DNA of 64,000 nt from positions 62,001-126,000 of the forward strand of contig ML769513.1 in assembly GCA_009733575.1 (NCBI GenBank), given 5' to 3'. This DNA is from Gymnopus androsaceus JB14. Lineage: Eukaryota > Basidiomycota > Agaricomycetes > Agaricales > Omphalotaceae. The position numbers and the translations under genes were made by a program. The notes under the pieces were generated by a model. It saw only the letters and a list, made by a program, of their open reading frames with translations, ran no database searches and was not told the origin of the DNA. This document shows positions 1-11,700 of the stretch, in pieces (positions within the stretch are counted from its first letter, which is position 1; every line of letters starts with the position of its first letter).

Positions 1-1356
1 AAAAAATTAAACGTCTTGAATAGAGGGCTTCTAACTTTGGTCATCGGAGTTGCAACCTTCTTCCGTATGCCCCCCTCGCCAACACAGACCCGAACGTGGT
101 ACAGGCCCAAAGGCTGGTTCACAGAGAGGGAGGAGATCATTATTGTCAACCGTGTCCTGCGTGATGATCCAACCAAGGCATGCCGAACTACTCTACAGTT
201 TGAGATATACACTGATTGTGTTACTCATAGGGTGACATGCATAATCGCGAGGGATTAAGCGTGAAGCGTATTTGGACAGCTATTTGCGATTACGATTTAT
301 GGCCCTTGTATTTTATGTGAGATTTTCGCTTCGAGTCTACTTTAATTCACAATCCCTGAGATCCGAGCTCATAGAGGATTGATGTTCGGTATTCCTAATG
401 GTCCTCCTGCAACCTACCTAACTCTGTCACTGCGTAACCTTGGGTATCTACTTCTGGCTTCTACATAGACTATCAGACTGACAACGTATTTTGTCTTACA
501 GATTTGGTACTTTCACTACAAACCTTTTGACCATCCCTTCGACCGTGTTGGGAATCGTAACAATGTTCGGCATTACAGCGATTTCGGAGGTGCTGAACGA
601 GCGGACATTCGTTTCTATGATCGAAGATTTGTGGACTCTTCCGTTTCTTGGTAGCGATATATCTGTTGCCCGAGAATCCAAATCAGTGGGTCTACTTTGT
701 CAGTCTACATATGTCTTTTCGGGAGATTGTGAAGCTGACTTCGATACCAGGGTCTGGCATCCGGCCTATTGTCGTATCCGTAAGCCCCTATTACTATCGT
801 TTGAAAGATAAATTCTGAACTGACTTTCCAGTTACACGCACCCAATTCAAGTAACTACACAATTTGCTAGTGGAAAAAAAGTCTCAGCTGAACTTCATTC
901 TAGGTGGGCTGGTGCTCGCGGAACGCTGGAGCGGTTGCGAGCAGAACAGTGAACGCCTTCGATTATACAACATGTTCGTTCAAGCAACGACTGTGATCTC
1001 AGCCACAAATTTATCGCGCTGATGATGCCCCTCGTTGTGAGTACTTGGTATTCGTCTTCACATCCAATATTGACCTTGATTCTGAAATCTCAGATCGTCG
1101 AGGCAATCTCGCACTCATCGTTATATGCTGTTTCAATATTGTGGTTCTTTATCCTGGCACCAAAGCATATTATATATGGCGAAATCGCCAACGGGATCGT
1201 ATCTGGAATGCAATGTCGGTCGAGGTATGTAGGATTTCTACTGTTACCTTTTGTTACTCCTTTAATGAGTTTTTCTAACATCAGGAGCGCAAGGAATACC
1301 TGGAAACCACTAAGGATATGGGAAACAGGCGCCTTGATTTCAGGTTTGCTCATTAG
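1..1356 (+). CDS. MFS transporter, allantoate permease (Dal5-like) family, 5'-truncated, frame-broken
   Basis: Seen: the 3' part of a plasma-membrane anion:cation symporter of the fungal allantoate permease family, cut by the window edge. Family blocks appear in order: WYRPKGWFTEREE then NRVLRDD, GDMHNREG, DYDLWPLY, FGIPNGPPATYL, NPNQWVYF, SYPYTHPIQ, WCSRNAGAVASRTVN, LYNMFVQA and VLYPGTKAYYIWRN, ending at TAG 1354-1356. The first intron (178-230) reads as GC-AG, because only that joins RDDPTK to GDMHNR in frame. The frame breaks three times: one extra G near 650, two extra bases in 958-962 and one in 1005-1008. All are net insertions, so sequencing error and decay are both possible. Substrate is unknown; relatives carry allantoate, nicotinate or other small acids. 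Confidence 0.8.
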
Positions 1357-1707
1357 ATTTATAGTGAACTGCGCTCAAAGTCATTGTATGTCCATGTGTA
1401 AGTATTGTTAATAGAACTGTCTTTTCTGGCTGCAAACAAGATATCTGGTCGCGGATATCTACCCTTGAACGTACAAATTATCGGCATAGGATACTATATA
1501 AATCAGGTGTTGACGGCCTTCCGATCCGTAATTGTTATTAGCGTCCCAGGCCAAGTAGTTTTCCTTTTGACTTTCGACGTTGCCCGTTATTCGAGACTGT
1601 CGAAGACCTGCTATCTGAACAGTCCAAGTCGTTGGACAGCCCCATAGCATTCGGACTCGTGGCCGATCTCGGTTTTATCCGGATTTGGAACGTAAATTTT
1701 TTTCGCC
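1357..1707. other. Intergenic, transporter 3' side / SHMT promoter
   Basis: No coding exon, RNA gene or repeat is recognised. The short open frames here show no conserved motif. The last part should hold the SHMT promoter and 5' UTR, but no clear TATA box is visible. Confidence 0.6.
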
Positions 1708-3605
1708 ATGTTGCGAAACATCACCCACTCTCTGACTCGAACCTCCATATCCACTCTTCGTACACTTCCTCGTTCTTTTACCATAAGAACAATGGCTTCC
1801 GCTAGTGTCGAATTTGCAAGTTTTTTTCTTTTCCAAGATCATAGAAGCTGCTGCTCACTTTTTTTTCTGACCGCAGAACAAAATCCTCTACACTCCCTTG
1901 GCTGAGAGTGACCCGGAGGTGAAGAACATCATCGATAAGGAGACATGGAGGCAATTGAATGGTCTCGAGCTGATCGCGTCCGAGGTATGCGTTTTACTGC
2001 TGCTTAATTCCCGTGTAGCATCTCATTTTGTTCATAGAACTTGACCAGTTTGGCCGTTATGGAGGCGAACGGCTCCATTCTCACCAACAAGTACTCTGAG
2101 GGTCTTCCTGGTGCCCGTTATTACGGTGGTAACGAGTACGTCGATGAGCTTGAAAATCTCTGTCGCGAGAGAGCTCTCAAGGCGTTCAACCTCGACCCTG
2201 GCCAAATGGGGTGTTAATGTGCAGCCGTATTCTGGCAGTGTGAGCTATACCAAAATATCTGATGAATTTTCGCTAATATTTTTCATCTTAGACTGCAAAG
2301 TATGTCCTGCTGTCCAGGTTATGGCATCTGTCTAATCTTTCTATAGCTTTGCCGCTCTTACTGCTCTTATTCAACCCCAAGATCGATTAATGGGTCTTGG
2401 CCTTCCTGATGGTGGCCACCTTACGCATGGCTATTACGTTCGTCTGCTCTCCCCCTTTCTTGTTACTCCAAATTCTTATCATGCTCCTTAGACCGCTAAA
2501 AAGAAGATGACTGCTTCCTCGATCTACTTCCAATCTTTCCCTTACGCCATCACGCCAGAGAGCAACCTGATCGATTACGCTGCTCTTGCTGCCCAGGCCA
2601 AGATCTTCAAGCCGCGTCTCATTATCTGTGGTGCTTCAGCTTATCCCCGTGATTGGGACTACGCTGAGCTCAAGAAGACCGCAGAGAAGGAAGGTGCTTG
2701 GTTGCTGTGCGACATGGCGCACACCAGTGGCCTCATCGCTGCTCAGGAGCTCAACAGCCCCTTCGACTACTGCGATGTTGTTACCACTACTACGTGAGTT
2801 TCCTAAACGTCATGTCCATGTCGCGTGTCAATTCTAATCTTTTTGTCAGCCACAAAACCCTTCGTGGTCCCCGTGCTGGTCTCATCTTCTTCCGCAAGGA
2901 TCTCGAGAACGCCAAAGACCTCGAGAAACGTGTTAACGATGCAGTCTTCCCTGCTTGCCAAGGTGGCCCCCACAATAACACCATTGCCGCCGTTGCTACT
3001 GCTCTCCGTCAAGTCGCCGACCCATCTTTCAAGGCTTACGCCAAGCAGGTCGTTGCTAATGCCCGCACATTGGCTTCATCCTTGATGGAACACGGTTACA
3101 AGCTCCAGACCGGTGGTACTGACAACCACCTTGTCCTTTGGGACTTGCGTCCTCTTGGTTTGACTGGCAGCAAGGTCGAGAAAGTTTGTGATCTCATGGG
3201 TATCACAATCAACAGTAAGCATTGTTTAGTGCATTAGTGAGCTCGAAGTTTATATTTTTGTACTCAGAAAACGCTGTATCTGGTGACGCCTCCGCCCAAG
3301 TTCCCGGTGGCATCCGCCTTGGTACATCCGCTCTTACTTCGCGTAACATGACCGAGGCCGACATCAAGGTCGTCGCGGACTTCCTCCACCGCAGCGTCCA
3401 GCTTTCGCTTCTTCTACAGAAGGAGGCCGGTACGAAAATGCTCAAGGACTTTGTCCGTGTTTCTACTCGTCAGGAGGAGGGTAAGCAAGGTTTCACTCAG
3501 GTGAAGCAACTCCGGGATGAGGTCCGGGCTTTCGCCTCCAAGTGGCCCTTGCCTGGTGTTGATACCACCGACTTCAAGAAGCCCGCTGGCATTGAGGAGG
3601 ATTAG
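1708..3605 (+). CDS. Serine hydroxymethyltransferase (glycine hydroxymethyltransferase)
   Basis: PLP enzyme of one-carbon metabolism: serine plus tetrahydrofolate to glycine plus 5,10-methylene-THF. The spliced protein is near family length and complete, with [38 protein letters not shown] and the PLP-lysine segment [14 protein letters not shown] (Lys codon 2854-2856). Two in-frame ATGs stand out: 1708 gives an Arg/Ser/Thr-rich mitochondrial-type presequence, and 1792 (MASASVEF) would give a cytosolic form, so dual targeting from one gene is plausible. Introns: 1816-1876 (GC-AG, donor GCAAGT), 1985-2037, 2240-2291, 2300-2346, 2438-2491, 2794-2849 and 3215-3267; the exon at 2292-2299 is only 8 nt. 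No frame break was found. TAATAAAT near 3760 may serve polyadenylation. Confidence 0.97.
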
Positions 3606-4153
3606 ATGTAGTCTGCGGTTTGTTTGTTAGATTTTACGAAGATTCAACGTTCATTTTTGTACATAACGGACATCTCAACATCGTCCAACCACTGTATTTG
3701 TAGTTGCATTCATCTGTACGCCTTTGGCCTCAACATATCATTCGAATATACATACATCTGTAATAAATATTCTCTATCCTGAGAGCTTTGGAAGTCGGCC
3801 AAAGCGATTCATATCTTTCAAATTAGGAATAGGATGCTCATCCTCTACTGCTGTCTCGGGGAGATCTGAGCTGGATATCAATGGTGTTAGATTGTTAAGA
3901 TAGATAAAAGCAGATAGGAGAGAATGGTCATGGCTAATTCAACGAAAAATACAATATCATGATGCTATATGGATACACAAGTAATATGTCAATAATGTGG
4001 GGTATGGAGAAGTGCGCAGATAGAGGATTTATGAGAATAAATTGTAAGGAAAGAAATGAGAGAAGGGAAAATTACAAGAGATGTATGTAGGCGGAACGGG
4101 CTTGGAAGAATCATAGGCAACAAGCAAATAAATAATTCGTGAGGAGGATTTGT
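3606..4153. other. Intergenic between convergent genes
   Basis: AT-rich spacer between the 3' ends of SHMT (plus) and the next gene (minus). It holds the likely SHMT 3' UTR. No gene or repeat seen. Confidence 0.6.
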
Positions 4154-5753
4154 TCATTGTGCGTTACCACCGAAGAGGGCTTTCACTACCTTGAGGTTCA
4201 ACTTCGATATTTTCTTCCCCAAAGCCTTTCTCGAGCCCATTGTGGCGAGGCTCTCGGAATCAAACTCACTGGTATGGATGTTTTCCTTCAAAAGAACACT
4301 TCCATCAGCAACCTTCAATCCGAGAGTAGAGACGAACTCGGTGCAAGCAGCGGGAGCTGATAGCCCCAGGCCACCGGTACTCGAGCGACGTCTCCTGCCT
4401 GCGCCAGGGTTGATAGATGCCAAAGCAACGGCTCGAGGAGAGGGAATGAAGGAGTCATCGAAAGCATTATTGTGAGCAGAAGAGCCGTTTAGCATCAATG
4501 GCGCTGGACGACGACGGTTGCGTTTATTCTGGGCGCCGGAGGCAGCTGCGATGACCATGCCAGTAGTCGTACTCACGGTAGCGGTAGGCGATACTGGTGC
4601 TGCAGTAGAACCTGACCAGCTCAAAGGGCTGGGAGGTTCTGGTCGTAGTACATGCATCGCGTATGCATATCCATCTGCAGGAGTTACGATGTTGTGAGGG
4701 GAGAAAGAGAGAGACGAGGTCACTGAGACCAATGAACCACGACGTTCCTCCGAGTCAGCTGTAGCGCCAACGCCCAAGGCCATGCCAGGAAGTACAGGCG
4801 ATGAATTACCGTTTCCGGAAGGATGGAAGGTAATCCACTCTCTGATTGGGCTTTCAGGCGTTCCAGGAGGAAGGAGAGCCTCTCTCTCGAGCTTTTCGTC
4901 TTCGTCCCGCCATAGCGTCCCGTTCTCGTCGCGATACAGGGTACCCAAAGGGAGGTTTCCCTTATCAGCACCTGCAGGAGCAGTCTCTCGGGACTGGTCC
5001 TGCATTACTCGCTTGGCGTGCGTCTCCAGCGAGCCGCCATCAAAGAACTGCATCAAAAGCAGCTCCGATGCCAGAGCAGGTGGAAGCGGGGGATGTGATG
5101 ATTTCTTCGAAGGAGTAGCCAAGGCAGACTTCGACCTAGAGTGGGATCGTGGACGGAGCGAGGGTTCCTCGGGTGAAGCAGTCGCGGATATGGATTTTCG
5201 TCTGTTACGTCTAAGCATCCCGAGTGATTTAATCTTCTTCAATCCCTTTCGGTGCTTCTGATGTCTTTTTCAGTGAGGGGTAGGGGTCGCGCAAGAGGAA
5301 AGGAGTGGACGGGGTATGAGCCAAGTTTACGAATACGGAGGTGTATCCCAAGTTAGTTAGATCGAAATCAGACTGCTTGTGATTGCTGGTTCTGGGTGTT
5401 TCGATAAGATGAGCCACGGATGAGCTAGACGGAGCGCGACTATGAGAGATGCTCGTTCTTCTCGAGATGAAATCGCGTGCTACAGAAAGTGAGCCGCGAC
5501 GTGATCCGATTACAGGCGAGAGATTCGTCGATTTATGAGGAGAGTTCGGAGCTGGGGAACCAGGTTGAACAGTGAGTGCCCAGTTTTTAATGGCGGTGAA
5601 CGTCGAAGAGCGTCGGCGGCGATGTGGGACTCTGTCCTCAGGATTTCCAGAGAGAATGATCGGCTTGGTAGGACTGCAAAAAGGTAGAGGGAGTACAATG
5701 TTCACTGGAGGAACTGGGAGAGGTAATGTGGGGCAAGCCTTCATCGGTTGCAT
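4154..5753 (-). CDS. Ser/Pro-rich protein of unknown function, conserved in basidiomycetes
   Basis: A roughly 530-residue low-complexity protein. The N-terminal part (5753 to about 5265) carries Ser/Arg-rich patches and the segment DLTNLGYTSVFVNL; the C-terminal part (from about 5265) starts with GLKKIKSLGMLRR and includes LASELLLMQFFDGGSLE, YRDENGTLWRDEDE and Ser-rich stretches. From memory this order matches an uncharacterised family common in mushroom genomes; no enzyme motif is seen. The halves lie in different frames. Removing one A from the A5 run (T5266-5270 on plus) gives SLKRHQKHRKGLKKIKS in one frame, so a single-base insertion is the simplest reading; a 73-nt intron (5330-5258, donor GTAAAC) would also restore frame but removes family-like sequence. 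Confidence 0.75.
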
Positions 5754-6762
5754 ACAAATAGATACGTTGAAATTAGGATCTATTCAGATCGGAATTAGCC
5801 GTGCAGCAATGTGGCCAAGGAGAGAGGGAACTTGCCGTAGGTTGAAATAAAGGAAGTCGTTAAATCGTATCAAAGCGAGTGTAATAAGGGAATTTCCGAG
5901 AGTTTTCGTAACGAGCAGCTCAGCACACTCAATCTGGAGGGATGATTGTAAGAGAATACGAAAGCGTCCATTATAAGCACTGCTAGAACAAAAGACCTTA
6001 TTCACAATAAGAGATACAATGTCACTTTTAACAACGCATACCTAATGGAGCCACGCGATATGCGCTTCCCGCGTGCTTGATCCCGAGCGCTCCTGCTCTC
6101 GGCTCTATAGTTTGCCCCAATACCCTTCCATTCGTTCACTATGAAAGCTTTAACTGGTCATGCGTGCCCAGAAGTCCCCAGTAAAGCAGAGTGTGCATCG
6201 ATAATGATGGTCTTAGCCTAGGAAGAGTAGCGAAGTCAAAGCCCCGCGTGACTGTACATGACTGTCGCTACATTATTGTACTTTGTACTCTACAGAAGTG
6301 ACATAAGGCTTGTTCTCTGCTTGGAAGACGCGAATCGGGCTTCAAGCATAGTGACCAACAGCACTCGTTTGTACATTGGGAGCCAGTCGGATTATCTGTC
6401 CCAGATCTTTCAAGCTGCTCTGAACTTTGAACATTGTTTTTTTGGCATGTTTTACTCACCGATGCCAGATGCTCAGGAACATCTATCACCGAAAGAAAAT
6501 TGCGTCCTCCTGGATCCTTGTACTTATGTGGGGAAGGACTACATTGTACTTTGGGGAGCCGGAAGGAAACACCCGGGCTTTATTCTCTTTTCGAAGTATA
6601 GGTCGGACCTCTCTTATTACTAGGTCTCAAGCAGACTCTACCGCAATCTATCTTTTGTTTTGTAAAAGTTGAATAAAACTTTAAGCAGAGCTTGCCTATA
6701 GGGAGATTTTCGCGTGATACTATCCGTTCCCGTCGAAGCGAAGCACAAGCACTTACTTATTG
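5754..6762. other. Intergenic, about 1 kb
   Basis: Upstream region of the Ser/Pro-rich gene and downstream region of the first hydrolase. A 121-codon open frame at 6258-6623 (plus) has no recognisable motif and no splice context, so it is not called. Nothing else recognised. Confidence 0.5.
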
Positions 6763-9178
6763 TCAATAACCGAATCTAACTTGCGCCATCCCTGCTCTCA
6801 ACGCTTCCATTAACTCTAGATCTTCTATCGAAAGCATCTGTAGAGCCGCCTCGTCTTTCTCGTCAGGAAAAGTTGCGACATCGACCGCACATACAGTCCC
6901 ATTCTTTGGTATATTTCCGGCAAAATATTCCCGTTGAAGTTTCACTGTGCAGAGGGAAGGTAAAGCTGAGGAGGTGTGCTATGAACGTAGGTTAGATTAG
7001 TCTGAAAAAAAACATACAGAAGGACGAGGACGTACGCCGGGCCCATCTTGGATGATGATAACTGAAGAATTAGGCATGAGGGAATTGATGAGTAGGCCAC
7101 TGGATTTTGGCGTAGTTCTGTCCAAATTCATTGAGATATCCCTACGAACACATTGGAAAAAAAACTTACGGGTCGGCCTGAAAGTAAATACATCATAGCA
7201 TCAGTTCAAATTCTTCAAAACCAAAAAACACACACACCGTATTGCTAACAATTAACATCTTCCTTTCGAGCGTTGCATTCCACGGTCCTGTAAACCGCTC
7301 TGGTCCATCCACCGGCCAATACTGACATCCACTAAACCGTGTATTCTGGGTCATGCTTAAACCAAAGTGGGGCGAAACTTCCCGTAGAGCTTTTAGTCCT
7401 AGCTCCGTAAGATCCTCCGCCGTAGGGAACACGTCTGGCGAAGTCGGGCGCGGCGAATCAAGGCAAACAACGGCCATATATGCAAGATCTCTTTTCCAAC
7501 TATGGGGAACAGGATGCACGAGAGGAAGAGCATCGACAATGAGATCGTAGAGCCGCGTTGCGTTTCCAGCCATTGCAGATGCGTAAATCTTCGCGGCTTC
7601 AGGCCATAGGGCTGGCTGTCCGATGAATTTTTCAAGATATACTGTTTAAAGATCAGTAAGAAAATTCCAACGATTATGTATGCAGAATCTAAAGCACCTC
7701 GGGCACCCCCAGAAGTTAGAAAGCCTGGTCTGTTTCCGAACGGAATCGGAATTGGTTTTCGAGCGGTCGCGTCAAAGAATTCCTCGAAGCGACGCTCCAG
7801 GTTTTGCCAAGGCTCACCCTTGTATTTGGCCAAGGGACACAGGGATGAACCAGCCTGGAAAGCATAACTTTGAGCTAGTAAAGTCGAGTATTATCATATT
7901 AGTATTTCACCTTTGAGCAATCTTCAAGGAACATCTTGTAAGTCTTTTCAACATCAGAGATCGAATTAATAGACCATTTGTATGAAAGTTCATCTGCAAA
8001 TGCGGTGAATGGGAAGGAATGGGACTATGAGGCGATATTTACTAGACCAGAGGATGGGATCAACGATTCCATCTATGATAGTGTATCCGATGCGGTTGGG
8101 TAGCCTGCACAAAAAAGGTTGAGTTCAATGACACGCCACAAGAGTGCAATGAAACGGACATGTTGACAAGGTAAGCGCCAATAATTGAGCCGTAAGACCA
8201 CCCAAAGTAGTTGCTGAGATTTCGCAATGTCAAAGAATGTGGCGCAGGATAGTACTAGGAAACGTACATTTTCTCATCCTCACCCTCGATGACTTGCGAC
8301 ATGAAATCAATATCTCTCACAACAGTGGCCGTGCCCATGTATCTCAATTCATCACCCATACTCTTTCTACAAAGCTCCGCTTGCGTCTCTTTGAGAGCAA
8401 GGAACTGCCGATATTGTTCAACCAGCTCATCATAAAGCAGCGGTGATGACAGGTTTGAAATGGAAGATACACTAAAGCCTTGCTCAATCACCGTATTGGC
8501 AAAGAAAACATCACTTGCGAGTGCAGAAGGAAAGCAATGCGTAGCTGGGCTGAAGGTGACAGTAGCGTAAGAAAAATGCAATGTATATAAGAGATTTTGA
8601 CGCGCCTTGTATTGCCAATTCCTCGAGGATCAAATCCAACAAGGTCCCAATCATCACCAATACGTTTCGCCATTTGAACACCGTCTGTGATGGCAAATTG
8701 TGAACCAGCATTCCCGGGTCCACCTACCGGTAGATGCAGACGCATTAGAGAGCCCAAATATTCGGAATGAGCTGAAACTGTACTGACCAAAATTAAGGAA
8801 TACGGAGCCTTTTCGAGGGAATTTCTTTGCCTTGTATCTAGCCAAGGCAATAGTAGCTATTCCTGCATCTGCGTTGAAGTAATCCTTTGGGACTACTATT
8901 CTTCCGCATTCGACATTGTCTACGACAGGTATACATTCTTCCCAGTCAATATCGCCTGGAGCCAATAGTGGAGCAACATTCTTTCGAAATTGGCTAGAAC
9001 TCCTCCAAATAAGGGTAGGCTCTGTGCCTACTGCAAACAGGAAGAGTGTCAGAGCAATGATAGACATGAAGATAGGACTCCATTTGCGCTTTGAAGGTCG
9101 ACGAGTCGAAAAGGAAGTACTGAAGTCGTCATCCTTGAGCACAGGTGGGGTCATGGTTAAGTTAGAAGGGATATACAT
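6763..9178 (-). CDS. Membrane-anchored alpha/beta hydrolase with TAP-like C-terminal domain (copy 1)
   Basis: Type II membrane enzyme of the tripeptidyl-aminopeptidase-like family, probably releasing N-terminal peptides or hydrolysing esters outside the cytosol. Seen in order: a charged cytosolic N-terminus, one hydrophobic anchor (SIIALTLFLFAVG, about residue 40), CGRIVVPKDYF, the oxyanion-side GGPGNAGS, DWDLVGFDPRGIG, the nucleophile elbow GWSYGS, and the TAP-like tail with GPWNATL, MLIVSNTADP and SSVIIIQDGPGH. About ten short introns. Intron 8605-8550 must be GC-AG: reading through gives a frame shift, while splicing gives GIGNTR joined to a family-like Cys-Phe segment. An 8-nt exon (7170-7177) encodes the ADP after SNT. 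Paralogous to 12951-15372 with the same intron positions. Confidence 0.88.
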
Positions 9179-9598
9179 ACATTCAGAGATTGTTTATAGA
9201 TGCACAGTTGAAATTTTTGATTCGAGAGTTCAACAGATGCGGAAATGACGTCGATATCGCGGAAAGGATAGCAAGGGAACAAGAATTATCAATATAGCTC
9301 CTGTATATCTGTATACTGTACATGGTTGGAGGGTGGCTCGGCCGTGGCTGAATGAAAAACGCGAACTTACTGGTCGACGAGAAAAGAAAGATGATTATAG
9401 GCGCTCAGTGAGTACACCCCGCGTCTCATTCACTATCTATGTATCTAAGTACTACATTAACCTCTGTATACTAATGGGAGAATGGCTGAGCAAAATATGC
9501 GAAAAGAAAGCAGCGTATTTGTACACTCCAAATTTGGCAATTGGAAGTTGAGGCCGTTGCAAGTTGTTGAATGGCAAGTCATAAATTAACTGATACCC
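9179..9598. other. Intergenic
   Basis: Spacer between the start of hydrolase copy 1 and the 3' end of the DUF6533 gene, both on minus. No gene, repeat or clear core promoter motif recognised. Confidence 0.5.
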
Positions 9599-11037
9599 TC
9601 AAACCTCGACCCCGTATCCCGCTCAAACATTGTGGTTGTATCCCACGTTGATGTGTCGTTGATACTCGTGAACGCCAACTCTTTGTTTTGTTCAGACGAC
9701 GGGGCCTCGCATGTAGTCATACTATCCAGTGTTTGTAGGTTGAGAATTGTGCGACATCCCTAGACTTGGAGTCAGAACCAAGAACTCAATGAAGTAGCGC
9801 GCGTACCGAAGAAGATACCAACGAAATGAAAAATCTGCAATTCTAACGATATACCAGTGACAAGAAATCAGAGTTCGAGTCACTTACGGATATACGAACA
9901 CCACCGGTAATCCACTTCTACCTGCAGAAACACCAATTGAAAGCATTGCAACTATCTCAGAACAAGTCGGCAAGTGCGGGACAACGAGCTGAAGGAGGAA
10001 TACCGGATATGGCAGCAAACACTTTTAAACTGTCTCTGTTCAGTACGGAAAATAACGGTGGCCGTGCAAAGGTATAGGGACGAAGATCCCAGAATGTGCG
10101 TTTCCAAGCAAGCCCATGGATAACCAAGTGGACGACTATTTCTCCAATTCTGCATTGATAACATGTTAATATCCAACGCGCAAGTACACTTTGAACCAAG
10201 GCTCACATAAAAACCACAACAGGATTGTCAATAGGACGTTCAGCTAAAGAGATTTTTGGTATGCAATGCCTGGCGAACTTGAACTGTTGAATGTGCACTC
10301 GATTCCACACACTTAGAATTATTATTCTGAGTTAAAAAGAGGGACGATGTTACCGGCTTAAGATAGAAATAAACTTACACATAGATTGATCCAGCCATTC
10401 TTCCTGCAAGCATCATCGAGAGAAATATGCCCACTTTCAGACTTTGTTCATACAGGGCGAATACTAATGGATATATCAGATTTATGGAAAGCTGGGTTGA
10501 GTAAAAACGACCAAACCTCGAATACTGAATGTATGGGATCAGAAAATAGTACTGGAGACTAATAATGAGAGGCAGACCTCAGAATCAACTCTAGGATCAA
10601 TAGCATACTATAACATGATGCAATTTGGAAGTTTAGCCAAGCCATACAGACAATTTCGGTAGGTTGCTGACCGGGGAACCTAATTGACCATAGACTGGCA
10701 AGAACAATGTTTGCACTGTAACATAGATTTTAGAAAGAGGAACGCGGGTTAGTAGTTACACACATATGAATTAAGAGTGCGAGATATCTCGCCAAGATGA
10801 AAAGACACCGCACAAATGTCAGTTGCAGCGGTCTTCTAGTGGAAAGGTTAGCCGCTAGCGTTAAAGACCGAGGAACAAGTGCACTCACTTCCATACATAT
10901 TCTAGCTCTTTATGTCTGGTGAGGAGACTATCGCAGCTCGTAACCAGTAAGCCCAGCACTTTACGGTATGGTTTCAGTTTCGTAGGGATTCAAATGTTTC
11001 TTCGGAACATACCTGATGCAACGAGTTGAGCTCGCAT
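9599..11037 (-). CDS. DUF6533-type seven-transmembrane protein, multi-exon
   Basis: No long open frame covers this gene; it appears only after splicing about eight exons on minus. From ATG 11037: MRAQLVAS (then VLGLLVTSCDSLLT), HKELEYVWKRP, FVRCLFILARYLALLIHM, CMAWLNFQIASCYSMLLILE, VFALYEQSLKVGIFL, ending with CRTILNLQ and TGSRF-stop at 9599-9601. The N-terminal helix followed by an L-T-x-x-x-E-x-x-x-x-W motif, the R-Y-x-A-L helix and the ALYxxS loop are hallmarks of the basidiomycete DUF6533 membrane family. All exon joins use GT-AG and stay in frame. The exon end near 10570 is uncertain (two acceptors possible). Function is unknown; the family is often expanded and sometimes likened to receptors. 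I infer about 350 residues in the plasma membrane or endomembranes. Confidence 0.78.
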
Positions 11038-11700
11038 TTCAAGTAGATGAGGGAAAGGAGAAGAAGCTTGAAGGCTTATTTTATGAATAGGCGAATCTAC
11101 AATATACTCATGGGGAACGGAATCAATGCATCAGGGTCATCGGAGGGAAATAACACCTCACCTCCGACTACGTCACCCCCTCACTTCAGTTAATCTCCTT
11201 TCCTATGCAGTTGCTCTATCAGCGTTTGAATGAAGCAGCTGTTATCCCTGAAAAATTGGCCAATATCTTGTGCTTATGTAAGCGTGTTCACAAGGATAAG
11301 TAACCCGGAGGCCCGGGGAGAACGAAGAAACGAGAAATAGAAATTCAAAACGCCGCAGTAGAAAACAAATGTGTAGCTTGGTGACCCGCCTTCTATGAGG
11401 TTGGTGAAAGTGTCGGACCTCGATATAGTTTTCAACCGTCAACCTCTAGAGGGGACTGCTTTAGGCCTAACAAATGTGTTCAACGATACGCTGTCTGATA
11501 ATGGGTGTGAATTCAAGTTAGGCTGTTACCATGAATATATACTGACGAATCATGTACATACATATTGGTTTATCATTATGTTAACGAAACTTCTAATCGC
11601 CTAGTACTGCAGGGCTGGGATTCGGGAGGACGGACTCGGAGGTATTTATGGGTACCATATGTCCTAAAGCCCCTACACGGCAATTATTAAACCGCAACAG
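11038..11700. other. Intergenic
   Basis: Likely promoter of the DUF6533 gene plus the fading 3' end of the pyrophosphorylase remnant. No intact gene, RNA gene or structured repeat seen. Confidence 0.5.

Noticed and set aside
1..1356. Calling the MFS transporter a true pseudogene
   Set aside because: All breaks are net insertions like those in essential genes, so sequencing error cannot be separated from decay.
4782..5261. 159-codon open frame on plus opposite the Ser/Pro-rich gene
   Set aside because: Mirror of the minus-strand coding sequence; the minus frame carries the family-like blocks.
6258..6623. 121-codon open frame on plus
   Set aside because: No motif, no neighbouring exon in phase, and overlapping open frames of similar length in other frames.
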